From CAZGVW01 sp964529265 (GTDB lineage Bacteria > Planctomycetota > Phycisphaerae > Phycisphaerales > UBA1924), in the NCBI GenBank assembly GCA_964529265.1, contig CAZGVW010000189.1, positions 1 to 20,883 of the forward strand: 20,883 bases of DNA. The letters are read 5' to 3'. Under the pieces are notes generated by a model, which made no database searches, had not been told where the DNA came from, and was given only the letters and a program-made list of their open reading frames with translations. Shown here piece after piece: positions 7,725 to 14,582 of this stretch (its first letter is position 1; each line of letters begins with the position of its first letter). The position numbers and the translations under genes were made by a program.

Positions 7725-8897
7725 ATGAATCCCTTGCGGCGCCTTGCGCGCCATGCCCGGCTCACCAGCTACTCCTACCGGGAGATGCCGAGCCCGCCCT
7801 TCCTGGTGCTGTTCATCAACAGCATTTGCAATATGAAGTGCGAGCACTGTTTCTACTGGACCAGCCTGAACAAGAAGGACGACCTGTCGCGCGACGAAAT
7901 TTTCGCGCTGTCGGATTCGCTCGGGGCGATTGAAAACCTGAACCTGTCAGGTGGTGAGCCGTTCCTGCGGAAGGAATTCGGCGAGATCTGCCGCAAGTTC
8001 ATCCAGACGAACGGCGTCAAGCAGATCTACGTGCCCAGCAACGGCTATTTCACGGATCGGTGCATTGCCGCGGTCACCGAGGTCCTGAAGGAACCGTCGC
8101 TCGATCTGTTCGTGGTCGAGCTGTCGCTCGATGGCATGCCCGAGTTCCACGATACGTTCCGGGTGGCGAAGCACTCATTCAGGAAGGCGATGGAGACCTA
8201 TGACGCGCTCGTGGCGCTGCAGGCCTCCGATCCGCGTCTGCGGGTCCATTCGATCTCGACGGCCACCGACGTCAACATGGACGAGATCAAGCGGCTCACG
8301 ACGTATCTTTACGAACGATGCCCCGCGATGGACCATCACAACCTGGCCATCATTCGCGGCGACCGCAAGGATCCGACCCTCCAGGGCCCCAGCCTGAAGC
8401 AGTACGAAGATCTCTATGAGTACATTCGCCGCCTGTGGGCGCCGCGTGAGGAAACGCGATACGGATCCCTGGTCGAGCCGATGCTGCAGTGGGCCAAGGT
8501 CGAAACGGTGAAGCAGTCGCGGCAGGTCGTGCCCTGCAAGGCCGGCCGGATTTCCGGGGTCGTCTATGCCAACGGCGACGTCGGCGTCTGCGAGATTCAC
8601 AAGCCGATCGGCAACCTGCGGCAGAAATCGTTTCCGGAGATCTGGCACTCGCCTGAGGCGCGTGCCCTGCGCGAGAGCATTGCGCGCAAGGAGTGCTACT
8701 GCACGACAGAGGTCTTTCTCTGGTCGAGCATCGTCTATCAGCCGCTGCCTCTGATGGAAGCGACGGTGAAGGGTCGGGTGTGGAGCCGGCCGGTCCCGCT
8801 CCAGCCCTCCGAGCGGATGCCCGTCTCGCTCGCCGACGGACCACCGCCAAGCGACGGCGCGGTGCACGCCGCGAAGGATCCCGCGTCCACGGCCTAA
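7725..8897 (+). CDS. radical SAM protein with C-terminal SPASM/twitch-like cysteine set
   Basis: 390 residues. The core [4Fe-4S]-SAM motif CNMKCEHC has cysteines at 35, 39 and 42 (CX3CX2C). The SAM-binding GGEP sits at 76-79, and the TIM-barrel strand ELSLDG at about 132-137. In the C-terminal half, C271, C289, C324 and C326, with NGDVGVCE and IGNLRQKSFPEIW between, match the auxiliary-cluster region of SPASM/twitch proteins. These use the extra cluster to bind a peptide or small-molecule substrate. The last 50 residues look disordered and Pro/Ala-rich. No Shine-Dalgarno is evident before ATG 7725; the frame is open from 7599, but the upstream codons look non-coding and precede the candidate promoter. 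It is followed after 21 bases by a GT2 gene, so joint work on a modified sugar, lipid or peptide is plausible. The substrate cannot be named. Confidence 0.9.
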   Translation: MNPLRRLARHARLTSYSYREMPSPPFLVLFINSICNMKCEHCFYWTSLNKKDDLSRDEIFALSDSLGAIENLNLSGGEPFLRKEFGEICRKFIQTNGVKQIYVPSNGYFTDRCIAAVTEVLKEPSLDLFVVELSLDGMPEFHDTFRVAKHSFRKAMETYDALVALQASDPRLRVHSISTATDVNMDEIKRLTTYLYERCPAMDHHNLAIIRGDRKDPTLQGPSLKQYEDLYEYIRRLWAPREETRYGSLVEPMLQWAKVETVKQSRQVVPCKAGRISGVVYANGDVGVCEIHKPIGNLRQKSFPEIWHSPEARALRESIARKECYCTTEVFLWSSIVYQPLPLMEATVKGRVWSRPVPLQPSERMPVSLADGPPPSDGAVHAAKDPASTA

Positions 8898-8918
8898 GGT
8901 TAGGCTGCCACTCGCGTC

Positions 8919-9827
8919 ATGCGACTCTCCGTGATCGTGACGATCGTTGACGGCGGCCGCACGCTGGCCCGCTGTCTGGCTGCGCTCGCCGCGCAGCAGG
9001 ATTCCCCGGATCTGAACGTCATCGTGCCGTGGGACGACACCGTCGCCGGGATTCCGGCCCTCGCCGTTCAGTATCCCCGGTTTCAGTTTCACTTCATGGG
9101 CCGTGTCCCGACGTCCCGGTCCACGTCGCGTCCGGCCGGCCAGCACGAGTTGTTCGACCGCCGTCGCGCCGAGGGATTGAAGGCCGCGACCGGTGACGTC
9201 CTTGCGATCCTCGAGGACCGCGGCGTGCCGGCGCCCGACTGGGCGCGGACCATGGTCCGTCTGCATGAACGGCTGCCGCACGCCGCCGTTGGCGGCGCTG
9301 TCGAGAACGGGCACAACGCCGCGCTGCCGTGGGCCGTGTACTTCTGCGACTTTCACCGCTATCAACGGCCGTTCGTCGCGGGTTCTCGTGGCTACGTCTC
9401 GGACACCAACATCGGTTACAAGCGACAGGCTCTCGAGCAAATCGCGGGCGCGTGGCATCCGCGGTATCACGAGACCACGGTTCACTGGGCCCTGCGGCGG
9501 GCCGGTGAGACGTTGTATGTCACACCAGAACTCGTCGTGGAGCAGTACCGCGAGGGCCTCCGTCTCAGAACGCTACTCCCGGAACGCGTCGCGTGGGGAC
9601 GCCTCTTCGCATATACGCGTGCTCGTGAGATGAGCCTGGCCGCCCGGCTAGGGCTCGCCGTCATGACCCTTGGATTGCCCGTCCTCCTACTCGTTCGTCA
9701 TGCGGGTCTCCAATTCTGGCAGCGGCGTCCGTTCGGGCGCTTGATCCGGGCGGCGCCAGCCATGGCCGCCCTGCTGGCCGCATGGAGCCTCGGCGAAGCG
9801 CTGGGCTACCTCACGGCCGAGGCGTAG
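8919..9827 (+). CDS. family 2 (GT-A) glycosyltransferase with C-terminal membrane segments, copy A
   Basis: 302 residues. The N-terminus MRLSVIVTIVDGG starts the nucleotide-sugar-binding Rossmann-like fold. The metal/donor motif is ILEDRGVPAPDW (about 97-108, acidic pair E99-D100), the usual EDxxxP form of this GT2 group. YHETTVHWALRR (about 183-194) supplies the acceptor-side acidic region. Two hydrophobic segments at the C-terminus (about 237-260 and 278-300) suggest membrane attachment with the catalytic domain in the cytosol. It lies 21 bases after the radical SAM gene in the same direction, probably one transcript. It is clearly paralogous to the minus-strand GT2 at 9935-10894: both have NxxY(K/R)R, (F/Y)HET, GRLF, and a closing WS(L/W)GE.LGYLT. 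Compared with that copy, it has a lengthened segment before the acidic motif (about residues 60-80). Donor and acceptor are unknown. Confidence 0.88.
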   Translation: MRLSVIVTIVDGGRTLARCLAALAAQQDSPDLNVIVPWDDTVAGIPALAVQYPRFQFHFMGRVPTSRSTSRPAGQHELFDRRRAEGLKAATGDVLAILEDRGVPAPDWARTMVRLHERLPHAAVGGAVENGHNAALPWAVYFCDFHRYQRPFVAGSRGYVSDTNIGYKRQALEQIAGAWHPRYHETTVHWALRRAGETLYVTPELVVEQYREGLRLRTLLPERVAWGRLFAYTRAREMSLAARLGLAVMTLGLPVLLLVRHAGLQFWQRRPFGRLIRAAPAMAALLAAWSLGEALGYLTAEA

Positions 9828-9837
9828 CCTCTCGCGA

Positions 9838-9919
9838 TCACTCCTGGCTCGCCGCCGCCACAGACGAGGCTCGTGCGCGAGCCGTCCGCACGGGGCCGCG
9901 TTCCGCCCAGGGCCGGTGG
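9838..9919 (-). pseudogene. decayed fragment of a sulfatase-like gene 3' end
   Basis: Read on the minus strand, bases 9919-9877 match the coding segment for SHRPWVERGPVRDGS of the third sulfatase-like gene (11216-11173) at 42 of 44 positions, but with a one-base loss that shifts the frame. Beyond it, 9869-9848 resembles the 3' end of that same gene (11030-11008, codons for LAAARG). About 140 bases between the two blocks are missing. The fragment lies directly after the stop of the GT2 gene at 9935 and before the stop of the convergent GT2 at 9827. The first block is firm; the second is GC-rich and only suggestive. It looks like the remnant of a second sulfatase-like copy, or of a duplication covering that gene's end. 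Confidence 0.5.
9877..9919. repeat. 44-bp direct repeat, copy A (intergenic)
   Basis: This 43-base segment equals 11173-11216 except for one missing G and one G/A substitution, in the same orientation. The longest exact run is 18 bases (from CGCACGGGG to GCGTTCC). It is too long for a chance match in 21 kb. The two copies flank the whole GT2 gene at 9935-10894, about 1.3 kb apart. Confidence 0.85.
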
Positions 9920-9926
9920 TTCGGGT

Positions 9927-9941
9927 GACCTGTATCAGGTC
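9927..9941. terminator. small hairpin at the convergent junction
   Basis: GACCTG (9927-9932) and CAGGTC (9936-9941) form a perfect 6-bp stem with a 3-base loop, which overlaps the TGA of the minus-strand GT2 gene (9937-9935). No T-run follows on either strand, so intrinsic termination is doubtful; it may only be a weak transcript-end structure. Confidence 0.25.
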
Positions 9942-10894
9942 TCCTTGGCGACCGTCAGATCGCGTGGATACCGGCCAGTCAGGTACCCTAGCCACTCGCC
10001 CCAGGACCAGGCCAGGACCATCAGGATCAGGGGCCCGAGACCTCTGAGCAGTCGCCTTCGCAGTTCGGGGGATTGATTCGCCTTTCTGACCATCCGACTC
10101 AGAAGAAGCAGCGGGAGCAGCGGCGCGCCGATTCTGTGAGCCGCGGCGGCGAATCCAGACGGCAGGTGCCGCAGTCTCGTACAGCCGAATAGCCGGCCAA
10201 ATGCGTAGCGCTCCCGAAGAGCAGCACCGAGGGCCACGTGACGCCGCATGGTGACGCGCCCACGGGACGTCAGGTGCAGATCGCCGAATCGCCGGCGGAG
10301 GGCATCGTTCACGGCAGTTTCGTGAAAGAACGACTTCCATTCCAGGCCATCGAGCGCTTCCAGGTCAGCCCGACGGTACGCCACGTTGCAGACGGTCAGG
10401 GTCGGGGATGGACCATCGTGCACCGGGTCGGCATATCTGAAGAAATCGACGAAATAGAACGCCCAATCGGTCGACGTCGCTCCGTCCGCGAGCTCCACGA
10501 CCCCGCCCACGGCAGCCCGACCGGCCGTCATCTGCGCAGCGAGTTCGCGCACCCAGTCGGCGTGCGGGACACAGTGGTCCTCCGTGAGCAGTACCAGGTC
10601 GCCACGAGTCTCCCGAATAGCTCGCGACGCCAGCTCAAGGGGCGTTCGCTGGCCAACGTTGGCGACAAAACGCACCTCTGGATACGCCTCCACGAGACGC
10701 TCGATGCCGGTCAACGCAGGGTCGTAGGCAACAACGATCGGAACCGGCTCGACGCCATCTTGCTGCCGAAGGGCGCTGAGGCAGCGAACCAGGTGGTCCG
10801 GGCCACAGATGCTGACCACGGCGACTTCGACGCGTGGCAGATGAGCCTCTGAGCGGGTGGCCGGTCCTCGGTCGATACACACGTCTGCAGTCAT
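9935..10894 (-). CDS. family 2 (GT-A) glycosyltransferase with C-terminal membrane segments, copy B
   Basis: 319 residues. The GT-A fold starts at RVEVAVVSICGPDHL (about 21-35). The acidic donor motif is LLTEDHCVPHADW (about 102-114, E105-D106), followed by GGVVELADGA, NVAYRRADLE and FFHETAVNDALRR (about 189-201). Two C-terminal hydrophobic stretches end in WSWGEWLGYLTG, so the protein is probably membrane-attached with a cytosolic active site. It shares its order of motifs with the plus-strand GT2 at 8919-9827, its closest relative in the window. It is the last gene of the long minus-strand operon, 81 bases after the third sulfatase-like gene. The start ATG 10894 has no good ribosome site at normal distance (AGAGGG is about 16 bases away), so the start is less certain than the rest. 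The sugar transferred cannot be told. Confidence 0.87.
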   Translation of the reverse strand: MTADVCIDRGPATRSEAHLPRVEVAVVSICGPDHLVRCLSALRQQDGVEPVPIVVAYDPALTGIERLVEAYPEVRFVANVGQRTPLELASRAIRETRGDLVLLTEDHCVPHADWVRELAAQMTAGRAAVGGVVELADGATSTDWAFYFVDFFRYADPVHDGPSPTLTVCNVAYRRADLEALDGLEWKSFFHETAVNDALRRRFGDLHLTSRGRVTMRRHVALGAALRERYAFGRLFGCTRLRHLPSGFAAAAHRIGAPLLPLLLLSRMVRKANQSPELRRRLLRGLGPLILMVLAWSWGEWLGYLTGRYPRDLTVAKET

Positions 10895-10975
10895 TCAGTG
10901 AAGGAGGCCCTCTACCCTGTGTTCGTCCACAGATTCACGCTTGGACAACAGCCAGCTTGCGACGCGGGTCCTCGT

Positions 10976-12811
10976 TCAGTCGCTGCTGGCCGCTGCGAGT
11001 GACTTCCCTCGCGCCGCCGCCAGTGACAGGCGGAATCGCTCGAGCAGTCCACCCAGGTCAGGCCGCGCGGCGAGGTTCAGCGACTCGCGGGGATCCGCCG
11101 CCCAGTCGTACAGCTCCGGCGGGCGAGCGTCGTGCTCGATGTAGTGCAGCGTGCCGGCGACGAGCGCGCGCAGCGAGCCGTCGCGCACGGGGCCGCGTTC
11201 CACCCAGGGCCGGTGGCTGATCTCGGCAAGGGGCGCGGGCCATGCCGGGGCCGCGGCCTCGTCCCGCCAGAGGGGCTGCAGGGCCGGGGCCGCGGAGGCC
11301 TGCGCGCGCGCTCCGAGGTGCTCGAGGATCGTCGCCGGGATGCTCGCATTCGTCACGGGAGTCCGGACGCGGATGCCCGCAGGGATCTGTCCCGGCTGCC
11401 ACATGATCAGCGGTACGTGGGTCACCTCACGGTAGAGGTGCAATCCGTGCAGGAAACCGCCGTGCTCGTTGAACTCGTCGCCGTGATCGGACGTGACCAC
11501 GACGAGCAGTTCGCGGCGCGAGGATCGGGTCTGCAGGGCGGACAGTAGACGGGCGATCTGCGCATCCACGTACGCGATGCTTCCATCGTAGGCGTCGATC
11601 TCACTCTGAAGGTCAGCGGGGCTGAGCGTCTCGGGCACGTGCAGTTGCCAATGCAGCAGGCCGCCGGGGTTTGGCCTGGTGGCGAACTGGTTGCGGTGGG
11701 GTTGCGGAGGCAGATACGGGTCGTGGGCGTCGAAGTAATTCAGGATGACGAAGAACGGCCGATCGGGACCACGGCCGGTCCACGAGAGCACGGCCTCGTT
11801 GATCTCAGGGGCGCGCCGTCTCGCCGGCACGTCCTCCCACCCCAATCGTGGAAAGATCAGATGCGCGGCGATCCGTCCGTATGCCGTCCGCAGGACGCGG
11901 TCTGCGATGGAATGGAAGTAGTCGTCAAAATGCAGGAAACCGCGCCCGAACCCGTGCTCGCGGGAGAACCAGAACGTGTTCGCGGAGAACGCGCCGGTAC
12001 GGTACCCGAGCGTTTGCAGTGTCTCCGGCAGATTCGGCAGCATGTCGGACACGCGCCGCTTCGACGTCTGCCACTCGACCCCGTGCTGGAACGGATAGAG
12101 TCCGGTCAGGATGGAGGCATGGGACGGCAGCGTGTAGCTCGACGTCGAGGACGCCTGCTCGAACAGGACGCCCTGAGCCGCCATCCGGTCGAGCGTCGGA
12201 CTGGTGGAGCGATCGTACCCATAGCCGGAGAGATGGTCGGCCCGGAGCGCGTCGACAATCACCACCACGATGTCCGGCGCGGTTTCACTGGCCGCGGGGA
12301 GCCGCGACGTCCGGACACGTTCTCCGATCCAGAAGCTCCCCTCGATGCCGAGGCCGGCGAGCGCCGTGAGGACGGCGACCCACGTGAGCGCCCGGCTGCT
12401 CCGCCGGTGCACAGCGGCCGGATCCCGTTGATACCAGCGGGCGAACGTCGCGGCGGCGCCAAGGAGCAGGAGGAACACGGCGTACGGTTCGATCCATTCC
12501 TTGAGCAGCAGCGATATCCAGGGGAGGAGCGCCGCAGCAGCTAGACCGAATGCCGCCATCGTTCGGAACAGGCGCCGATCGGGCATCACCGCCAGGATCA
12601 GGGCGCAGAGCCCTCCGAGCACCGCGAGCAGCAGGCCATTGAAGACCGGGGCGATCCAGACGATCTGATACCAGGAATTCTCCAGCACGAGCTGCTGCAG
12701 GGCGACGTGGGTCACGCCTTCGAGCAGGCCGCAGGCCAGCCCCAGAAAGAGACCCAGTTCGATCCAGTCCCGCCATCGACGCTCGACGTCCACCTGATTC
12801 ATGCCGTTCAT
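10976..12811 (-). CDS. membrane-anchored sulfatase-like (alkaline phosphatase superfamily) enzyme with Thr nucleophile, copy 3
   Basis: 611 residues from ATG 12811. Five hydrophobic segments occupy about residues 17-162, with WIAPVFNG (about 52-59) matching copy 2. The catalytic domain opens with PDIVVVIVDALRADHLSGYG. Ligands by position are D187, T227 in YTLPSHASILTG, H363 in NYFDAHDPY, D442-H443 in TSDHGDEFNEHG and H455. As in the other two copies, Thr replaces the formylglycine-forming Cys/Ser, and His replaces the motif Arg. The frame is open to 12895, but the extra 28 residues are Arg-rich and overlap the preceding gene; ATG 12811, or ATG 12802 three codons on, leaves a short gap of 43 bases. 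The C-terminus LAAARGKSLAAASSD is low complexity. A fragment of its 3' end is duplicated at 9838-9919. It probably adds or removes a phospho-group on the glycan made by this operon; a sulfatase role is not supported. Confidence 0.88.
   Translation of the reverse strand: MNGMNQVDVERRWRDWIELGLFLGLACGLLEGVTHVALQQLVLENSWYQIVWIAPVFNGLLLAVLGGLCALILAVMPDRRLFRTMAAFGLAAAALLPWISLLLKEWIEPYAVFLLLLGAAATFARWYQRDPAAVHRRSSRALTWVAVLTALAGLGIEGSFWIGERVRTSRLPAASETAPDIVVVIVDALRADHLSGYGYDRSTSPTLDRMAAQGVLFEQASSTSSYTLPSHASILTGLYPFQHGVEWQTSKRRVSDMLPNLPETLQTLGYRTGAFSANTFWFSREHGFGRGFLHFDDYFHSIADRVLRTAYGRIAAHLIFPRLGWEDVPARRRAPEINEAVLSWTGRGPDRPFFVILNYFDAHDPYLPPQPHRNQFATRPNPGGLLHWQLHVPETLSPADLQSEIDAYDGSIAYVDAQIARLLSALQTRSSRRELLVVVTSDHGDEFNEHGGFLHGLHLYREVTHVPLIMWQPGQIPAGIRVRTPVTNASIPATILEHLGARAQASAAPALQPLWRDEAAAPAWPAPLAEISHRPWVERGPVRDGSLRALVAGTLHYIEHDARPPELYDWAADPRESLNLAARPDLGGLLERFRLSLAAARGKSLAAASSD
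11173..11216. repeat. 44-bp direct repeat, copy B (inside sulfatase-like gene 3)
   Basis: This is the coding copy of the repeat. On the minus strand it encodes the segment around HRPWVERGPVRDGS in the C-terminal part of the third sulfatase-like protein, in frame and intact. It is therefore the likely source, with the intergenic copy at 9877-9919 being the derived one. Confidence 0.85.
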
Positions 12812-12854
12812 GTGCTGACCTGTCCGCTGCGTGCTGCGCCCACGCCTGCCTCCG

Positions 12855-14582
12855 TCAACCCGCACTCCGGCCCGCTGTCGAGAGGCCATCGACATCCGGG
12901 AGGATCGGCGGCGCTGTGTTCCTCCGCCACGCGATCACGAACTCGCCGTACCGGGCCATCGGCTGGAACTCCCGGCTGAAGAACGCGTCGAGCAGCGTCG
13001 CGCCGATCTCCGGGATGTGGCGCCGCCGGTTCGCCAGGATGCCGTCCAGCACCGCGGGTGGCCGACCGAAGTCCCACAGGATCGCACAGCGCACCCCCTG
13101 CGTGACGAGGTCTCCGATGATCTCGCGCTGGACGGCCTCCCGATCGGTGATCCCAGGATGCAGTTCGTTATAGCGCGTGGCCGCGCGCCGGCCGGACAGA
13201 TAGTAGAAGTCCTGCGTCGCGAAAACCATGGCGTCGTGGCGGACGAGCCCGACGTAGATCGGTTCGGATGCCGGCACGTTGTCACGAACGAAGGCCACGA
13301 TGGGCTGATACACATCGTGCTTCTCGCGTGAAAGCCGCAGCACACCGGCGCCTGACGCGTCGAGTGTGCGGTGATCCGGCCAGGAGTACGCCATCTCCGC
13401 GGCCTTTCGGGCCGGAGTCACCAGGTGCGCGGCGGTCAGCACGACGAACAGCGCAGCGACCCAGCGGCGGATCGCGGTCGAGGTAGTAGTCGATCCCCAG
13501 GCGAGACCTCCAAGAAGTACCGAGAGGATCCAGAGCGAATGGAAGTGCGTGTTCTGCTGGACGTGCGCCGAGGCCCAGAAGAGGGGCATCGCGGTCAGAC
13601 ACACGAGCGCCACGGCCGCCGCCGCCGGTTCAACCGTCGTACGCCTCCGCAGCAGGACGATGACGCCAGCCGCGAAGACGATTTGGGGAACGTTGGCCAT
13701 GACCCACAGCGCGAACTGGTCTACGGTGAGGTAAACCGCAGCGGCGCTCCACGGATTGGCGAGCCAGTGGGAGACCCACTGCCACTCGGGCAGCATCGGG
13801 GGGTACGGTTCGCCGCGCACCACCCGGAAATCGGTCGCGGGGAAGACGATCAGATCGCGCCAGACCTCGGGCCACGCGCTCCAGACCAGAAGCAACACGA
13901 CGGGAGATACGGTGAGGATCGCGCCGCCTGCCACGCGCCGCAGGACGCCCCAGGGCGACGTCCAGTCCGGACGGCGCGCTCGCGGCAGCAATACCCAGGC
14001 CGCGGCGAGCCCGGCGACAATCGCCAGCGTGACGTGGAACGCCACGTCGTGCTTGAACCAGGCCGCGGCACCACACAGACAGCCAGCCAGGACCAGTCGC
14101 CAGGCGTCCCGTTGCTGCGTGTAGCGGATTAGACAGGCGAGCGCCAGCAGCAGGAGCAGCATCGCCGGGTGATAGGACTCGAGCTCGGGGGCGGTTTTCC
14201 ATGACATGGCGACCAGCGCTGAGGCGGCGGCGATCGCCGGCGCCCGTGGAACGCCGAACTGTCTCACGATGTGGAAGAGGACGGCCGCATTCAGGACGAT
14301 CAGGCCCTGCGCCGCCAGGCCCTGGACCCAGACGTACGTGCCGAACACCTTGAACAGGGCGGCGCCCAGATAGAAGTGGCCGGGCGCATACATCGTCCAG
14401 AAATCGCGATACGGCACGTCGCCGTCGAGGACTCTGAGGGCGTTGTTGATGGCCTTGCCGCCCGGCGCGTCCCAGAACAACCCCGGGAGTTGCACGAGCA
14501 GGCCGGCAACGACGATCAGGACGGTGACGCTCCGATCGTCGAGGCTCCACTGCGCGGGCCGCCGGCTGAGGCTCTCATTCAT
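12855..14582 (-). CDS. GT39/ArnT-like polytopic glycosyltransferase
   Basis: 575 residues with about eleven membrane segments and a soluble C-terminal domain (about 440-575). The first large loop has VLDGDVPYRDFW followed by TMYAPGHFYLG (about 51-73). This D-x-Y-R-D-F-W..Y.PG pattern is typical of PMT_2-type GT-C proteins, in which acidic residues bind the metal and the polyprenyl-phosphate sugar donor (here D53, D55 or D60). The tail carries the subfamily pattern FYYLSGRRAATRYNELHPG. It should sit in the cytoplasmic membrane and act on its outer face. ATG 14582 overlaps the stop of the deacetylase gene as ATGA, which fixes the start; the frame remains open far upstream to 15491 only as a shadow of the deacetylase. 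It is followed after 43 bases by the third sulfatase-like gene. Donor and acceptor are unknown. Confidence 0.86.
   Translation of the reverse strand: MNESLSRRPAQWSLDDRSVTVLIVVAGLLVQLPGLFWDAPGGKAINNALRVLDGDVPYRDFWTMYAPGHFYLGAALFKVFGTYVWVQGLAAQGLIVLNAAVLFHIVRQFGVPRAPAIAAASALVAMSWKTAPELESYHPAMLLLLLALACLIRYTQQRDAWRLVLAGCLCGAAAWFKHDVAFHVTLAIVAGLAAAWVLLPRARRPDWTSPWGVLRRVAGGAILTVSPVVLLLVWSAWPEVWRDLIVFPATDFRVVRGEPYPPMLPEWQWVSHWLANPWSAAAVYLTVDQFALWVMANVPQIVFAAGVIVLLRRRTTVEPAAAAVALVCLTAMPLFWASAHVQQNTHFHSLWILSVLLGGLAWGSTTTSTAIRRWVAALFVVLTAAHLVTPARKAAEMAYSWPDHRTLDASGAGVLRLSREKHDVYQPIVAFVRDNVPASEPIYVGLVRHDAMVFATQDFYYLSGRRAATRYNELHPGITDREAVQREIIGDLVTQGVRCAILWDFGRPPAVLDGILANRRRHIPEIGATLLDAFFSREFQPMARYGEFVIAWRRNTAPPILPDVDGLSTAGRSAG

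Noticed and set aside
9877..11216. A composite mobile element bounded by the 44-bp direct repeats around the GT2 gene
   Set aside because: One repeat copy is plain in-frame coding sequence of the sulfatase-like gene, and there is no transposase or terminal inverted repeat. Duplication and decay explain it better.
3798..12811. Formylglycine-type sulfatases, which would imply desulfation of sulfated glycans
   Set aside because: All three lack the required Cys/Ser and the motif Arg, and no formylglycine-generating enzyme gene is visible in the window.
12812..12895. A 28-residue N-terminal extension of the third sulfatase-like protein
   Set aside because: It is Arg-rich, would overlap the preceding gene by 41 bases, and puts a highly charged stretch before the first helix. 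ATG 12811 fits the spacing of the operon better.
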